DNA of 64,000 nt from Paulinella micropora (GCA_019918135.1 WBZZ01005365.1:5001-69000); one strand, 5' to 3'; positions 1-11,524 are shown, numbered from the stretch's first letter. Numbers and translations are program-made. Notes: a model not told the origin generated them from the sequence alone.

Positions 1-185
1 TGGTGACAGTCAACGGGTACTGAGTGCATACATACATACATACATACAATATTACATACATACATACATACGACGACAAGAAAAAAAACCATAGATAGTA
101 TATATATATATATGTATATATATATTTATTTATTTATTTATTTATACATATATGTTGTGCTTACTTGTTGCCGTTTCCGGTTCTT

Positions 186-229
<44 letters not shown>

Positions 230-301
230 CCAAAAATAATATTGCATTTTATCAATATAAATATTTCCAGATTTCAAAAACATATTGAGGATGTCAATAA
301 A

Positions 302-368
<67 letters not shown>

Positions 369-670
369 TGCTGTTTCCAGGTGCGTCGATTGCAGGGTGC
401 TCCTTGACGAGTTTGCGCTCGGTTTTCAGACAGACTCGAGCCGTCTTGATTGGGAAGAGAGAGCCTCAATTCACCGGGCAGTGCACCAATTACGTCGCTC
501 GCGATCGCGCTAGGCCTGCTAATGACCGACCAGGCTACCGCTTTGGTTTCCGAAGCTTCGCTGGACTCCGAGTCGCGCCCGGCTGCACCTAGCGATACCG
601 TAGATAGTATTGCAAGTAAACTCCTTACACACCCCACGCATCCATGCATATAGCCAATAGTGTAATTTTT
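1..670. repeat. Microsatellite-rich non-coding stretch
   Basis: Simple repeats dominate: TACA-type runs near 30-70, TA/TATT runs around 100-145, a CT run at about 190-224 and a long CTAT tetranucleotide run at about 301-368. The part from 370 to 670 is unique sequence in which I see no convincing gene. Such runs are typical of nuclear eukaryotic DNA. Confidence 0.85.
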
Positions 671-680
671 TTTGTGTATC

Positions 681-1909
681 ATGGTAGAGCCTTCTGCCTC
701 GAAGTCCGCATCCCAAGCAAGTGCAGAAGAGGTCAGCAAGGAGGAAGAAGACGTCCTCCAAGACAAAGAAGAAGAGGTCTTTCGGATCAAACAAATTATC
801 GCGTTTGAGCCCAACTACAATCGCAACTGCTTTCTGCACCTTTGCTGGTGGGAAGGCACTGATAGAGACGATACGACCAGGTCTCAAATTTAGATATCCA
901 CTGCTTGTCTAAGGAGTACTTACGTGTGTTTTGCAGGCAGACACTGTCTGACATCAAGACGTGGGACACATCTACAGGAAGATGAACGAGTCCTTACGCG
1001 TTACAAAAAGTTGTTTGCTTCTCTACCGAACCCTAAGGATTGCAAGGTTAATCACCGCTACTATATAGATCAAGAGCAAAAGGTGCATAAGGTGTGGACG
1101 CTCCCAGATGAACCATGGGTGCATGAGGATAAGCGCAAGCAGAAAGGTCGAAAGGGCAAGGGCGAAAGAAAAGGTAAGCGCAAGCGCAGAAGTGGAAGTG
1201 TCTCAAGCTCAAGCGCAACCAGTTCCAACAAGCGTGGAAAATTAGTTGATGAAAGTTCTGAAGACTCTGCCCCCGTCTCTCCTCAGAAGCCTAAGGAGTC
1301 CGAAAGCCTGAGGAGCCTGCGGCCCAGCCTACAAAGCCTGAGGAGCCTTCGGACAAGCTTACGCCTGAGAAGCCTGCGGCCCTTCCCCAGGATGCTCAGC
1401 CTGAGAAGCCTAAGGAGCCCGAGAAGCCTAAGAAGCCTGCGGCCCAGCCTACAAAGCCTGAGAAGCCTTCGGACAAGCTTACGCCTGAGAAGCCTGCGGC
1501 CCAGCTTGCGCAGCCTGTGCTGCCTGAGAAGCTTGTGCCACGTAAGAAAGCTGCGCCCCTGCCTGAGCAAGGGAAGGGTACGGCCCTGCCTGCGAAGCCT
1601 GAGCAACTTAAGAAGCGTGCGGCCCGGCCTGCGAAGCCTGAGCAACTTAAGAAGCCTGCGGCCCAGCCTGCGAAGCCTGAGGAACCTGAGAAGCCTGCGG
1701 CCCAGCCTGCGAAGCCTGAGCAACCTAAGAAGCCTGAGTCTGACCAACCTGAGAGGCATGAGCAACCTGACAAGCACACGGCCCCGCAGGCAGAAAAGCT
1801 ATTGCAAGAACTAGCCACCCTGAAGCAGGCCCATGCGAACCTGCAGCAGCAACTTAGCTGGAATTCGCAAACCTTAAAAGGCTCGTTTGTGGCGCCACAG
1901 GCAGCCAAA

Positions 1910-1940
<31 letters not shown>

Positions 1941-3945
1941 CTTCTTCTTCTTCCTCCTCCTCATCATCATTATCATCATCCTCATCCTCTTCTTCTGCTC
2001 GCTCCTCCGCTCTCTTGTCTGGGTTTTCTTTTTCTCCTCCTCTCAGTCCTCTTGTTCCTCTGTTTTCTCGTGGTAGTCCGCTTTCGCAGCAGATTTCACA
2101 GCAGATTTCACGGAAGACGCTTTTAATTCTCCTTTAAGTTTGCGCAAGGGCATGGGCGCGGAGGAAAAGGATAAGGAAGAAGAACGCACGGAGCTGAGAA
2201 AGGATGAGGCCAACAAACCTATCCCTCAGGAGCTCTAACAGGAGATGAAAGAGGCATATTCTGTGATCGACGCATGGAAACAACGAAAGGACTTGCATGC
2301 AACGAAAGACTTTGTCTTTGGAACCAAAGAGAATAAGTTCAACCTGAGGTTTGTGGACGCATATCTCGTGCCGTTCAAATTTGCTGTTGGTGGTCGCAAA
2401 GGCATCATGCAGATCCCAGTAAACGACCAAATGCACATTTCGTCGTTGGATCGTTACTTGGTTCTTGGCACGATTGTGGAAGACCTGGCTGCGGACAAGT
2501 GGGCAGTACTCTGCGGCTCAGCTCTCTCTCACAACGAAGTGCATGGTCTTGTGACCAAAGCGGATCTTTCTGATTTGGAGACAGTCGTCCTGCTGCACAT
2601 TGACTTCATCAAGCGGGACCTAAAATGTGGTTTCGTCACTGAGCCAGAAGCGGGGCGCTTGCTTGTGCGTTTGGCAAAGGTATTTGTTGACTCAAGAAGA
2701 CAAGTTGTTGCTCAATCGACTTGAGGTTCGATCCACTGTAGGAGGCGATGTCAACGGTAGCGGTCAAGATCGACTCAGCAGTAGCGGTACGGCTGGCTCC
2801 AAGGGCTCCAAGGGCTCCAAAGGCTCGAGGAAGAGCAAGGCCGACCAGGACAAACCTGAGAAAATTGTCACCAAGGCGACGCACGCCGACCCTATTCCTG
2901 CTCAGGCTGACTGGGTGGCGGAGGTTCAGCGGGTCGTGCGGGTTGAGGTCCAAAAAGAAGTGGAGCGGTTTCTCAAGGATGAGATCCCCAGAGTACGCAA
3001 CTATCAGGAAAGGTTTCACCAAGAGGGAGGCCAAGTTATAAAGCGAGGTAGAGGCTAAGGTAAAGAAGCTCGTCGGACGGAGCTCAAGCACACGAAAGTG
3101 GAAGATCCAGGTCCAGAAGCAGAAGCAAGCAAGGAGCCCGAGGCCGAAGAGGACGGGTCCGACGGAGATACCACAGACGAATGGCCGGGTGGGTACTGCA
3201 ATAGATGCGCGGACAAAATTGTGGGGTCCAAATACACTTGCGTGGATCCTGAGGAGCGATGCGAAGACTTTGATGTGTGCGAGGCATGCGAGGCTAACTA
3301 CTTTCATGAACACCCCATGCAGAAGTACAAGGTTGACATCTCACCGGAAGCCATCAAAGGGTACAACGCGAAGGAGCGCAGCAGCAAGAAGAAGACGTCC
3401 AAAATAGGTAACAACGTTTTGTCTTGTTGACTGCCTCTAAGGATAGACTTTCGTGGTAGGTGGCAAGGGCAAGACCAAGAGCAAGAGCAAGAAAAACACT
3501 CGATCTGATTCAGCGAAGGTTAAGAAAAACGTCAGTGTCAAGAAGGAAAACAAGCGTCGTCCTGGTCCTGTTTCTCCTCCCCCTTCTTCTTCCTCTTCCT
3601 CTTCCTCTTCTTCCTCCTCCTCTTCCTCTTCTTTCTCCTCTAGTTTGTCTTGTTCATCTTCATCCTCCTCATCTTCTTCGAGTTCTTCTCCTGGGTCGCG
3701 CGCTCCAGCTTCTGATTTGGGTCTCCCCAAGGCAAAGCCTCTTGAGCCAATATTTCACGGGATTATGTGTGCTATGTGCTAAGTTGATCCCATAACGGGG
3801 TATGTGATGAAGTGCGAGCAGTGCCCCGGTTACAGCTTATGTCCCGATTGTGTTAATCGAAGCAGGCACGACGTCTCGCACACCCTCGTCATGAAGAGAA
3901 CTCCCCTGGAAGCAGCACAGACCGAGCAGAGCACTTCTGCATGAC
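681..3945 (+). pseudogene. Chromodomain-like / ZZ zinc-finger gene, spliced and degenerate
   Basis: An ATG at 681 opens an acidic head followed by VFRIKQIIAF...LHLCWWEG, which resembles a chromodomain strand-helix pattern. Downstream come a basic Lys/Gly tract, a long Lys-Pro-Ala-Gln repeat region (about 1,290-1,790), a Ser run, an unrecognised domain at 2,245-2,724 and two ZZ-type fingers: CNRC...CVDPEERCEDFDVCEAC near 3,200-3,300 and MKCEQCPGYSLCPDC near 3,805-3,850. ZZ fingers bind peptides, often histone tails, so a chromatin role is plausible. A short GT-AG intron fits about 3,407-3,461. The reading frame changes between segments, for example at the start of the Lys-Pro repeats, and a TAA lies just inside the second ZZ finger, so the gene looks decayed or its splicing is not fully resolved. 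It could also be cargo of a mobile element. Confidence 0.5.
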
Positions 3946-4108
3946 TGGCAGTCCATCAAGGTCCTCCAATGGAAGTGCGAGCTGCACTCAAATTCCATGG
4001 TGTGTCGGAAGACGTAGTGACCCTGCGGTGGGCGGGTTTCGGTTTAGTCATGCTTTTTGGCAGGGATTTTTCACCAGGACCACCCAGTAGAATAGCTGGT
4101 TTTGAGTT
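3946..4108. other. Intergenic, nothing recognised
   Basis: Unique sequence between the ZZ-finger gene and the first long direct repeat. No open frame or signal stands out. Confidence 0.4.
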
Positions 4109-4345
4109 AAAATTGTACTTGCTCTTGTAACCTTTTTATTCGTACGCTAATGACAGAATACAATTTAATGATCGAGCCCAGACCGTCCGATCTCGTCGGA
4201 GTGGTGGGGGAAAACGGGAAAGGATCTAGGCTCAACTACTTTCGACTCTCACTGTTTGCTAACAGAGAAATTACAAAGTGAGGGGCGAGACTGTGGACTT
4301 GTCGCACAGACTCGCCAACCAAACATGAGATTCGAAACTGACGCG
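4109..4345. repeat. Direct repeat, copy 1 (about 237 bp)
   Basis: Nearly identical to 4,899-5,143, with only a few substitutions. The second copy includes the 3' end of the tyrosine-recombinase remnant on the minus strand, so this copy probably carries the same end without the catalytic part. The repeat pair brackets about 550 bp of tandem repeats and hairpins. Confidence 0.9.
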
Positions 4346-4373
4346 AAACGCCAGGGCTCCTACTTGTACTAAA

Positions 4374-4500
4374 CGGGTGGAGGAGGGTGTGTGGATGGCG
4401 CAAGTCATAATAAGTAACACTGTGTGGAGGAGGGTGTGTGGATGGCGCAAACTATAACTAGTCACATCGGGTGGAGGAGGGGAAAGTGGACGGTACAGCC
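4374..4500. repeat. Tandem repeat of about 47 bp, 2.7 copies
   Basis: The unit begins GTGTGGAGGAGGGTGTG and includes GGATGGCGCAA. Two copies are almost identical and a third is partial and diverged. It lies between the two long direct repeats. Confidence 0.8.
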
Positions 4501-4687
4501 CGGGGAGCCGGCTCCTAACACTAGGGACGAGCGCAGCGCGGATAAACAGATGCAGATAACAAAACACCGCGCCGCGCAGGACACGAGCCGCACTTACAAT
4601 TGCTGACAGGGCACTGCCTAAAACGAACGAGACGACAGACAAAGCAACAAGGATAGACAAAACAAACAAGGGTGTGGGTGGGTGGGA

Positions 4688-4732
4688 GTTTTCAGAAAGC
4701 TGGGAAGACGATCTTCCCAGCTTTCTGAAAAC
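4688..4732. repeat. Perfect hairpin, 21-bp arms with 3-nt loop
   Basis: Left arm 4,688-4,708 is the exact reverse complement of 4,712-4,732, with loop CGA. A TATA-like box (ATATAAAAG) follows at about 4,740-4,748. Further GC-rich short palindromes lie at about 4,789-4,825 and 4,865-4,885. The position between direct repeats and next to a recombinase remnant suggests an element terminus or regulatory hairpin. Confidence 0.85.
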
Positions 4733-4739
4733 AACGAAG

Positions 4740-4748
4740 CATATAAAA
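4740..4748 (+). promoter_or_regulatory. TATA-like box beside the hairpin
   Basis: CATATAAAAGGG directly follows the perfect hairpin. A TATA box here could drive a short transcript into the second direct repeat, but I see no plausible plus-strand gene before the recombinase remnant. The call rests on the motif only. Confidence 0.3.
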
Positions 4749-4896
4749 GGGACGGACTTTGAGGAAGTGAATTTGAGGAAGTGTAAAATTTGCGCCGGCT
4801 TCGCCGGCGCGGGCCGGCCGGCTAAACGTAAAAAAGTAACAGCTCCATAAATTTTAACGTTGGTTAACCCCGGCCTCCGGCCGGCGCTAACCTTAA

Positions 4897-5395
4897 TTAA
4901 AATTGTACTTGCTTTTGTAACTTTTTTATTCGTACGCTAATGACAGAATACAATTTAATGATCGAGCCCAGACCGTCCGATCTCGTCGGAGTGGTGGGGA
5001 AAAACTGGAAAGGATCTAGGCTCAACTTCTTTCGACTCTCACTGTTTGCTAACAGAGAAATTACAAAGTGAGGGGCGAGACTGTGGACTTGTCGCACAGA
5101 CTCGCCAACCAAACATGAGATTCGAAACTGACGCGAAACGCCCTCCCCTACGGAGTGAGCATAGAGCCTCGCGGATCCCCCCATGGCCTTTTGCTCTGTG
5201 ATCAGCTCTGCCATTCGTGCGCCGACGTATAAGCGGAAGCAGTTTGACGACCACCTGCCCGTCCTCATGACAGCCGTGTCTGAGGCACCTACTGAGAACA
5301 GCCGAGCCGCGCCGCCCCGCCGCAAGGAGATGCCGTTGAAACGTGCAGCCGTGGGGACGTTCGCCTTCTGCAGGAGAAATCGCATGACGTCACCC
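4897..5395 (-). mobile_element. Tyrosine recombinase C-terminal remnant (Crypton- or DIRS-like)
   Basis: The minus-strand frame holds ISLRRGGAARLFSVGA...GRWSSNCFRLYV, the C-terminal catalytic pattern of tyrosine recombinases: an Arg in the (H)xxR box, a GRW turn, and a Tyr nucleophile about 30 residues on. Only the last catalytic part is present. The upstream side stops abruptly where GC-rich discoidin-type coding begins at about 5,395. Tyrosine recombinases of this type occur in Crypton DNA transposons and DIRS-like elements; I cannot tell which. The plus-strand open frame across this stretch is antisense and not a gene start. Confidence 0.6.
4899..5143. repeat. Direct repeat, copy 2
   Basis: Second copy of the 237-bp repeat at 4,109. 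On the minus strand it contains the 3' coding end and downstream sequence of the tyrosine-recombinase remnant. Confidence 0.9.
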
Positions 5396-6784
5396 CCCGG
5401 TGCCTGGCTGACGGTCAACCTAGGAGCGGTGTACCGGCTGCGCGCGGTGGGGATCCGGCCCGCAGCGGGCAGTGCGCAGGACACCGCCCCACAGAACATG
5501 AGCGTGTACGCCGCCCTGTACGCCATGAGCCTCTACGCCAGCTACTGGGGCAGTCTGCGCAAGCACGACTGGCTCAACGCGGCCGAGCCGGACCTGATCT
5601 GGTTCGAGCTGCCCCCGCGGCCGGCCCAGCTAGTGATGTTCGCGGTCCACTCGGTCGGCAACCCGGCCAACAATACCGCCCGGCGCGCGTCAGTCAAGCT
5701 CAACCAGCTGAGCTTCGACACGGCGGACAGCCTCGTGCCCCTCCAGCCCTGGTCCGCCACCGATATAGGCGTGCGCGTGGCCGTGTCCAGCCAGCACGCC
5801 AGCTACCCAGCCTGCACGGCGGCCAAGACCTTTGACTACGAAACCGCCACGGACTGCTCGGCCTGGTACAGCGCGCCCGGCTATGACCCGGTCACTGGCC
5901 GCTACGTGGGCGCGCGCGGCCGCGCCATCGGCGGCTGGGTCTTTCCGGGCGAGCACGTGACGTACGACCTGGGCGCGGCCTACACACTGACGCGCGTGGC
6001 CCTGTTGGTGCGCTACGACGCACACGTCAGCGGGCCCAACAACCTGACGCTGGGGATCAGCAACCAGTCACTGGACGGCCCCTTCCAGCTGTGGCAGTCG
6101 GGGGTGTGGTGGCAGTGGCAGGCGGACCAGCACGGCCGGGCCTGGTGGTTCGACCCCGGCAACGTCGTCACGGGCCGCTTCGTGACGATGGTGGTGCAGC
6201 AGGTGGGCAACGGGACGCAGGGGTCCGATGGCCTGGTGCTGCACGAGCTCTTCTTCGACACAACCGGCGTGGCCGCCGGCGACTGCGGCAGCAGCGCCAT
6301 GTTGTGCGACAACCGGCCCGGCACGTACGCCTGCGGCCTGGGCCAGGACTGCCAGTCCTGGGGTTGCCCCGCGGGCTACCAGTGCGCCGCAAGCCCCGGG
6401 GGGGTGCTGTACACCACGGCCAGCGTGACCCCGAGCCCGAGCGTCACCCCGAGCTTCAGCCCAACGCGCAGCGTGACCCCAACCGTGACGCCCAGCTGCA
6501 CACGGCTCGTCAACTTCGACTTTTACGTAGGCGCCTACATGCCCGTCGACCAGCAGAACTGGGTCATCGTCAACACCTCCACCTACAACCCGCCCTTTAT
6601 CGCTTATAATTGCCCTAAGTTGGTCAACAAAACCAACTGGCTCGGAGGCTATACCCAGACGTACCTGCTCAGTATCACGACAAGTTGGACCGGTCTGCCT
6701 GAACTGGTGCGGGTCTATTGCCAGGACGTCCTGGGCGGCTGGAACTTCAACCTGGGGTTTGTGTGCCAGCGGTACTCGTGCTAG
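5395..6784 (+). CDS. Secreted discoidin (F5/8 type C)-like protein, 5' truncated
   Basis: The frame has two discoidin-like modules. The first starts GAWLTVNLGAVYRLRAVGIRP; the second contains VTYDLGAAYTLTRVALLVRY and ends GLVLHELFFD. A Cys-rich EGF-like or Cys-knot stretch follows (SSAMLCDN...CQSWGCPAGYQC), then a TPSPSVTPSFSPT Ser/Thr-Pro linker and a C-terminal domain ending in Cys. Discoidin domains bind glycans or lipids outside the cell, and the TPSPS linker type is common in secreted proteins of algae and protists. The plus frame is open upstream to 5,183, but that part is antisense to a tyrosine-recombinase remnant, so the native N terminus and signal peptide appear to be lost at about 5,395. 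The stop-region sequence reappears about 120 bp downstream. Confidence 0.65.
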
Positions 6785-7050
6785 GTGCCTCATCCCCTCC
6801 CCCTTCAGCGAACGCGAGGGTGGGGGTCCACGTCCGCCTCCCCGCCGTTCAGAAGCACGGGCGGGGGAGGCCAAGCGTGTGCCGGCGGTACTGGTGCTAG
6901 GCGCCCCCCCCCCCCCCCCTCCCGTGTCCTCCCGGCGAGCGCAGGGAACTGCGCCCGAGCGCGGACGCGTGGCTGGCGCACGCGGGTGGGCGGCGCCCGC
7001 CCCCCCCCCCCCCCCCCCCCGTGCCCGCTGGGGCGCCGGGGGGGGGGGGC
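6785..7050. other. GC-rich spacer with poly-C/G runs
   Basis: Contains a second, diverged copy (about 6,876-6,902) of the sequence around the preceding stop (GGTACTCGTGCTAGGTGCC), then long C runs near 6,903-6,919 and 7,000-7,020. No gene is visible. Confidence 0.6.
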
Positions 7051-7169
7051 GCCAGGGGCGCGTGGGCCCCAGCCACCGGGAGGGGGGCACCCCGGCACCC
7101 TGTGTCTCGTCTTTCCTCCACCAGAATCCGCCGTCCGGGCGCCGCGTGCTGTGTGGCAGGGCATGGAGC

Positions 7170-8668
7170 CCCCTCCCCCCCCCCGCTGCCCGGCTGGGTC
7201 GACCCGCCGGGACCCGACGAGCCGGAACCGCCGGGGCGCCCGTTAGTGGACAAGGCGGGGAGGCAAGACTCGCTACGCGTACCAGGGGCCGAGCCCAGGT
7301 GCCTGTCGGGGCGCTTTGGCGTGCCGGGCAGGTTCGACCCCCGGTGCACCTCGTCTCCCGTCCCCTGCCTCGTTTTGTCGCCTGAGGTGGCGACCAAGCT
7401 TTTACGCAGCTTGCTCTGGGCTTTCGTGCTGGGCGGCGGCTCGTGGGGCGTGGTCGCTAGCCTGCAGGAGGTGTGCGGCGGCGGCCAGCCCCCTTGCGCC
7501 TGTTGGTCGTGCGATCTGAGGCGCGTGTTGCGCTGCTGGCACGACCTCGACGGCTGTTGGTGCTGGAAGTGCAAGGTGAGGGACCGCTTCCCCGAGAGAC
7601 GGTTGCTGGTGTACGCCGAGGGCGGAGAAGAAGACGAACGCACCCACTTGCTCGAGCTCGGCTCCCAGATTGCGGCACGGCTGGACCTGGGCTTCTGGAG
7701 CTCCGACGCGGCCTGGGAGAAAACCGGCTTGTCCAGGCTGTGCCGGGAGCGGCCGGCCTGGCTCGAGCAGCTGGAGCCACTCTGCGAAGCGCTGGGGTGG
7801 CAGAGCCAGTGGCAGGAGGCGGTACGCGGGGGGCGCCGCCCGGCCGGGGCCGGGAGCCGCCGGCCCAGACGTTTGCTGGCTGTGCTATCGGAGCCAGGGC
7901 CTCTGCCCGCGCCTGCCGTGCGTGCCTGCGGTACTATTAGGCAAGCTGGGCCTGCCCGACCAAGCGAAGCTTTGCGCACAAGAGGGCTGGGACGGAGTGG
8001 GCCTGGCCGGCGCCCCGGAGACGCGCCAGGGGGCGCTGGCCTGCTACTTGCAAAAGCAACGCGGCCTACTGCAACGCTTGTCCTGCCACAACATTTGGTG
8101 GATCAGGTATGACTCTCGAGGGGAAGTGGCCCTGCAGCCCCGCCACGACGTGTTCCATGGTTTCGCCAAAACCACCGCCTGCCTGGACAGCCTGTGTGCC
8201 CTGGTCGACAGGGCCGAGCCGGCCAGGACGGGCCAGCCGCGGGGTCGGGACTGTGCTTTCTGCTACTGGGGCAGCGACGGAAAAAGGATGTGTGTCTTCT
8301 TAGCGCACGGGCCGGACGGCTCCGCTCTCAGGGACGAATGCCAGAGGTGGCAGCAAGAGAGGGGCTTTGTGTGTACCTTGGCCGAGTACTTGCACCCGAT
8401 GGCGGTGATCAGCTGGGGCGAGAAGCACTCGCTCGCCGGCAGCCCAACTACCAGCCAGGGCCGGGCCGCGCGCCGTGTCGTCAGCATGCTACAATCGGCA
8501 CAGTCGAGGGCTGGCCCGGGGGCTAGGGAGGGCCGCAGCGTCCAGTGGCCCCGGCCGCACCGGCTGTTGGACGGGCTGCTGGTGCCGGGCGGCGAGGTTT
8601 TCGCTTATGATGGCTTCCAGATCTACCAGCCCGTGCTGCTGTATTTCTCGCAGAACGACCATGCATAG
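7170..8668 (+). CDS. Cys-rich protein of unknown function, read in two frames
   Basis: Coding character (Cys/Trp-rich, non-repetitive) is clear. The first part contains CACWSCDLRRVLRCWHDL and CWCWKCK, suggesting zinc binding. The second part contains CWLCYRSQGLCPRLPC, DCAFCYW and an ordered C terminus, VFAYDGFQIYQPVLLYF. The two parts lie in different frames, with about one break in the middle. The start is uncertain because upstream codons are low-complexity Pro/Gly. I do not recognise the family. An AATAAA at about 9,018 may end the transcript. Confidence 0.45.
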
Positions 8669-9046
8669 CCGGCCCCCCACCGGAGGGGGGGAGGAGAAAG
8701 CTGTTACGTTGCTTGACCAAGCGGTAGTTTGAATGGGGGGGGGGGGGCAGATCTACACGAAGCTAAGACGGGAAGAAGAAGCTACGACACGCCAGTCTTC
8801 GGCACGGGTGGGTTCTGGTAGAAGAAGCCAGGGACCGTGCGGGCCGGGGTTCGCCGAGCTCCGCAACACACCGAAATCTGACCGACCGGGCTGGCTAGCC
8901 GTTGGCCACTGTTTTTGTTAAAGGGTTTTAGTTGATTTCCGGTAACTTGTTAGTTGGTTCTTTTACCGCCCGTTTGTGTTAGCTGCCAAGTTTCGTACAA
9001 GCTTGAGAGTTTTATTGAATAAAAATGAATCTAGCTGGAAAAAGAA
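8669..9046. other. 3' flank / intergenic with poly-A signal
   Basis: Less GC-rich than its surroundings, with a G run near 8,738. AATAAA at 9,018-9,023 sits 350 bp after the Cys-rich gene and just before the LRR gene. Confidence 0.45.
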
Positions 9047-10297
9047 ATGGGTCTAACTGGCAAGGATTGGAGGTACACCACGAGAGCGAAGCGGTTCTGG
9101 CCAAGCTCCAGCACACCGGCGACTCGCACGGAACTGAGCTTATTCGGCCCCGGACAAGGCCGAGGTCCGGTTCAGCTGCTGCCCGAACTCGTCAAGCTCC
9201 GAACACTGACGATGGACCTAGATATTCTAAACGAGGACCTAAGCAAGCTGCAGACACTGATCAACCTGCGCACGCTAGTGCTCAGCGTCTCCGGGCCCAC
9301 CTCTATTGACGACGAGGGGCTGGCCTCCTTAGCCAGCCTCACTGCACTGGAGGAGCTAACTCTGTGCTGGGCTCAGGATATCACGGGCGAAGGGCTAGCT
9401 AGTCTAGGGCCCCTATTGCGGCTGCGCAAGCTAGTCCTCCGGCGCTGCGGCCTGACGGACTAGGGGCTGGCTGCTCTGCCGTCCCTGGGCAACCTGCGGC
9501 ACCTCGACCTGGCGGAGTCTATCAACCTCAAGGCAGACCTGAAAGTGCTGTCGGGCCTGGCCGGGCTGCAGGAGCTGCACCTCGGCGGCTGCACCAACCT
9601 CACCGACGCGGGGCTCGCCTCGCTGGGGCGCCACTGCAACCTGCGGGTGCTGAGCTTGTACGGCTGTAGCCAGCTCACGGGTACAGGGCTACCTCGCCTG
9701 CGCTCGTTAGTGGAGTTAAACCTCGAGGGGTGCACGGGCCTCACGGACCAGGGGCTGGACCGCCTAGGCCCGCTGCCCGGCCTACGACGGCTAAGGCTGG
9801 GCGACAAGTCCAGCCCGGCGAGATTCACGGCGGCTGGCGTCAGAGCGCTCTGGCCCAAGCTGCCCGGCCTCGAGGAGCTACACCTCTACGTCGCTCCCGT
9901 CCCGGCCTGGACTCTCGGCCCCGTCGAAGGCGGGGCGCTGGAGACGTTGTCCCAGTGCACCCAGCTCGAGAAGCTGGTAGTGAGCCTGCAGAATGTGGCT
10001 GGGACGCTGCCACACCTTACACTCCCCTCTGGCCTGCGGGAGGTGGGGGTGGAGGGCCTGCAGACCTTGTACAACAAGGATCTGAAGCGACTGCTGAAGC
10101 GGCTACGACCGTTGGAGCGATTGCGGGTACTGCAGCTACAAAGCGCGCCTGAGCCGGCCGGCCGCCGCGTCACACACACGTGGCTCTGGCACCTGCTCGA
10201 CTCGCTGCCAGGGCTACGACGCTTGGGGGTCAGTGGCTCCCTGGTTTCCGTAGCCGGCCCGCAAGCGCAGCACAACCAGGCAATAGCGAGGCGGTAG
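9047..10297 (+). CDS. RNI/AMN1-type leucine-rich repeat protein, one in-frame amber
   Basis: About ten LRRs of the Cys-containing RNI type run through the frame, for example LTDAGLASLGRHCNLRVLSL and LTGTGLPRLRSLVELNLEGC, followed by longer, less regular repeats. Such LRRs usually form a substrate-binding horseshoe, as in F-box or NLR-like proteins. I see no F-box, NB-ARC or signal peptide. ATG at 9,047 starts the frame. One TAG interrupts the array where the matching repeat has glutamine (LTDQGL), while the frame stays open on both sides. That could be a point mutation, read-through, or an altered code. About 416 codons in all. Confidence 0.6.
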
Positions 10298-11300
10298 TAC
10301 GGCTCCTGCAGTAGCCAACGCGAGGAGGGGGCGAGGCGGAGAATACCCGCCGGGGCCTGGACTTCTCGCGGCCGCGGCCGCGAGGCAGGCGGGCGCGCGT
10401 GAGTGCAGGCCCGTGTGGTGGAACACCTTGTGCAGCAAGGGGCGGGGCCAGCGTGGGGAACCGGTCGAAAGCTCCCTACGTGGCCAGCGCCCGCAACAGC
10501 CACTTGGAGGCCAGGGCTTGCGTAGTCCACACCGCCGGACCGGCAGGCGAGCAGGAACACCGTGGCCTGGTACCCGGTGCCCGCGCCTAGCACTAGCCGG
10601 GCCGCGGGCGTAGCGTCGGGCACGTCATGCCGGGCCTTGTCTCGCTTGGGACCCGATCGAGGGAGCAGGGCGTGGTTGTTAATGCAGAGCGGAGAGTTTG
10701 TGGGGAGGAGGGGGCTGCCGTCTGCTAAGCGCTCGCCCCCCGCGCGCGCCGCGGCGCGGGAGGCTGCGCGCGCGCCGCTCATCCCCCCCCCCCTCACCGG
10801 CGCGCACCGACGGCGCGCGCGGGGGGGAGGCGCCCCCCCCCCCCTCGCAACCGCGCCGTGGCGCACGCGAGGATTGCGGCGCTCTCGCTCCCCTGGAGGC
10901 TTCCCCCCCCCTCCGGGCGGGGGGGGGGGGGCTCCACGCGCGGGGGGGGGGGGGGGGGAGAGGGGGAGGGAAAGGGGGCGCGGGGGAGCGCAGGGCGAGG
11001 CGGGGCACGGGAGCGGGGGAGGGGGGCGCCCCCCCCCGCGCGCGTGCGGGCCCCCGCCCCCGCCCGCGCCCCCTCCCCTCCTCCTCCCCCCGTGGGCACC
11101 AAAAGTTCTCAGCGTCCCTGCCGCCAGGAGAGCAGCAGCAGCGTCCTCCCTCTCGCGTGTCGATACCGCAGGAGGTGTCCCGCCCCCCTCCCCACCGCCG
11201 CCCACACCCCTCCCTCGCTTCCCCCCCCCCCCCCCCCACTTTTCCCCCGCGCTCCTCGCCCGGCCCGTTACGCTAGGCCCTGTCGGACGCCAGCGACCAC
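10298..11300. other. Extremely GC-rich non-coding stretch
   Basis: No supportable gene. From about 10,740 to 11,250 the sequence is mostly runs of G or C (for example near 10,918-10,960 and 11,220-11,240) with purine/pyrimidine strand asymmetry. All six frames are open here because of composition alone. Confidence 0.6.
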
Positions 11301-11351
11301 CATGTCGACGGCGGGCGCCGTGGACGGTGGGAGCCACAGCAGCAGTGTACT

Positions 11352-11417
11352 GTCCCGAATTCGCCAGACTGTCCCGAATACGCCAGGGGGTGAACATTCC
11401 CGAATTCGCCAAAAAGT
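11352..11417. repeat. Short tandem repeat TCCCGAATTCGCCA, three copies
   Basis: Three copies of TCCCGAATWCGCCA spaced about 22-30 bp lie exactly at the change from GC-rich to GC-balanced DNA. The palindromic GAATTC cores make it a possible junction signature. Confidence 0.7.
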
Positions 11418-11524
11418 GAAAACTTATTTTCAACACAACTCAGTCAAACGTGCTCCTTTTCACCTCAAACTTTCACTAAATTCATCGCAATTGAATTCTC
11501 CACAAAAAAGTTTTCAACCTCATT

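Noticed and set aside
1283-1777. Leu/Arg-rich antisense frame at the Lys-Pro-Ala repeat
   Set aside because: Antisense shadow of the AAGCCTGAG-type coding repeat.
5183-5394. Plus-strand open frame as the N terminus of the discoidin-like protein
   Set aside because: This stretch is antisense to a clear tyrosine-recombinase motif and shows no signal peptide or domain of its own.
10562-11419. Long open frames on both strands at 10.5-11.4 kb
   Set aside because: They arise from G/C homopolymers, all frames are open, and no ordered protein sequence is present.
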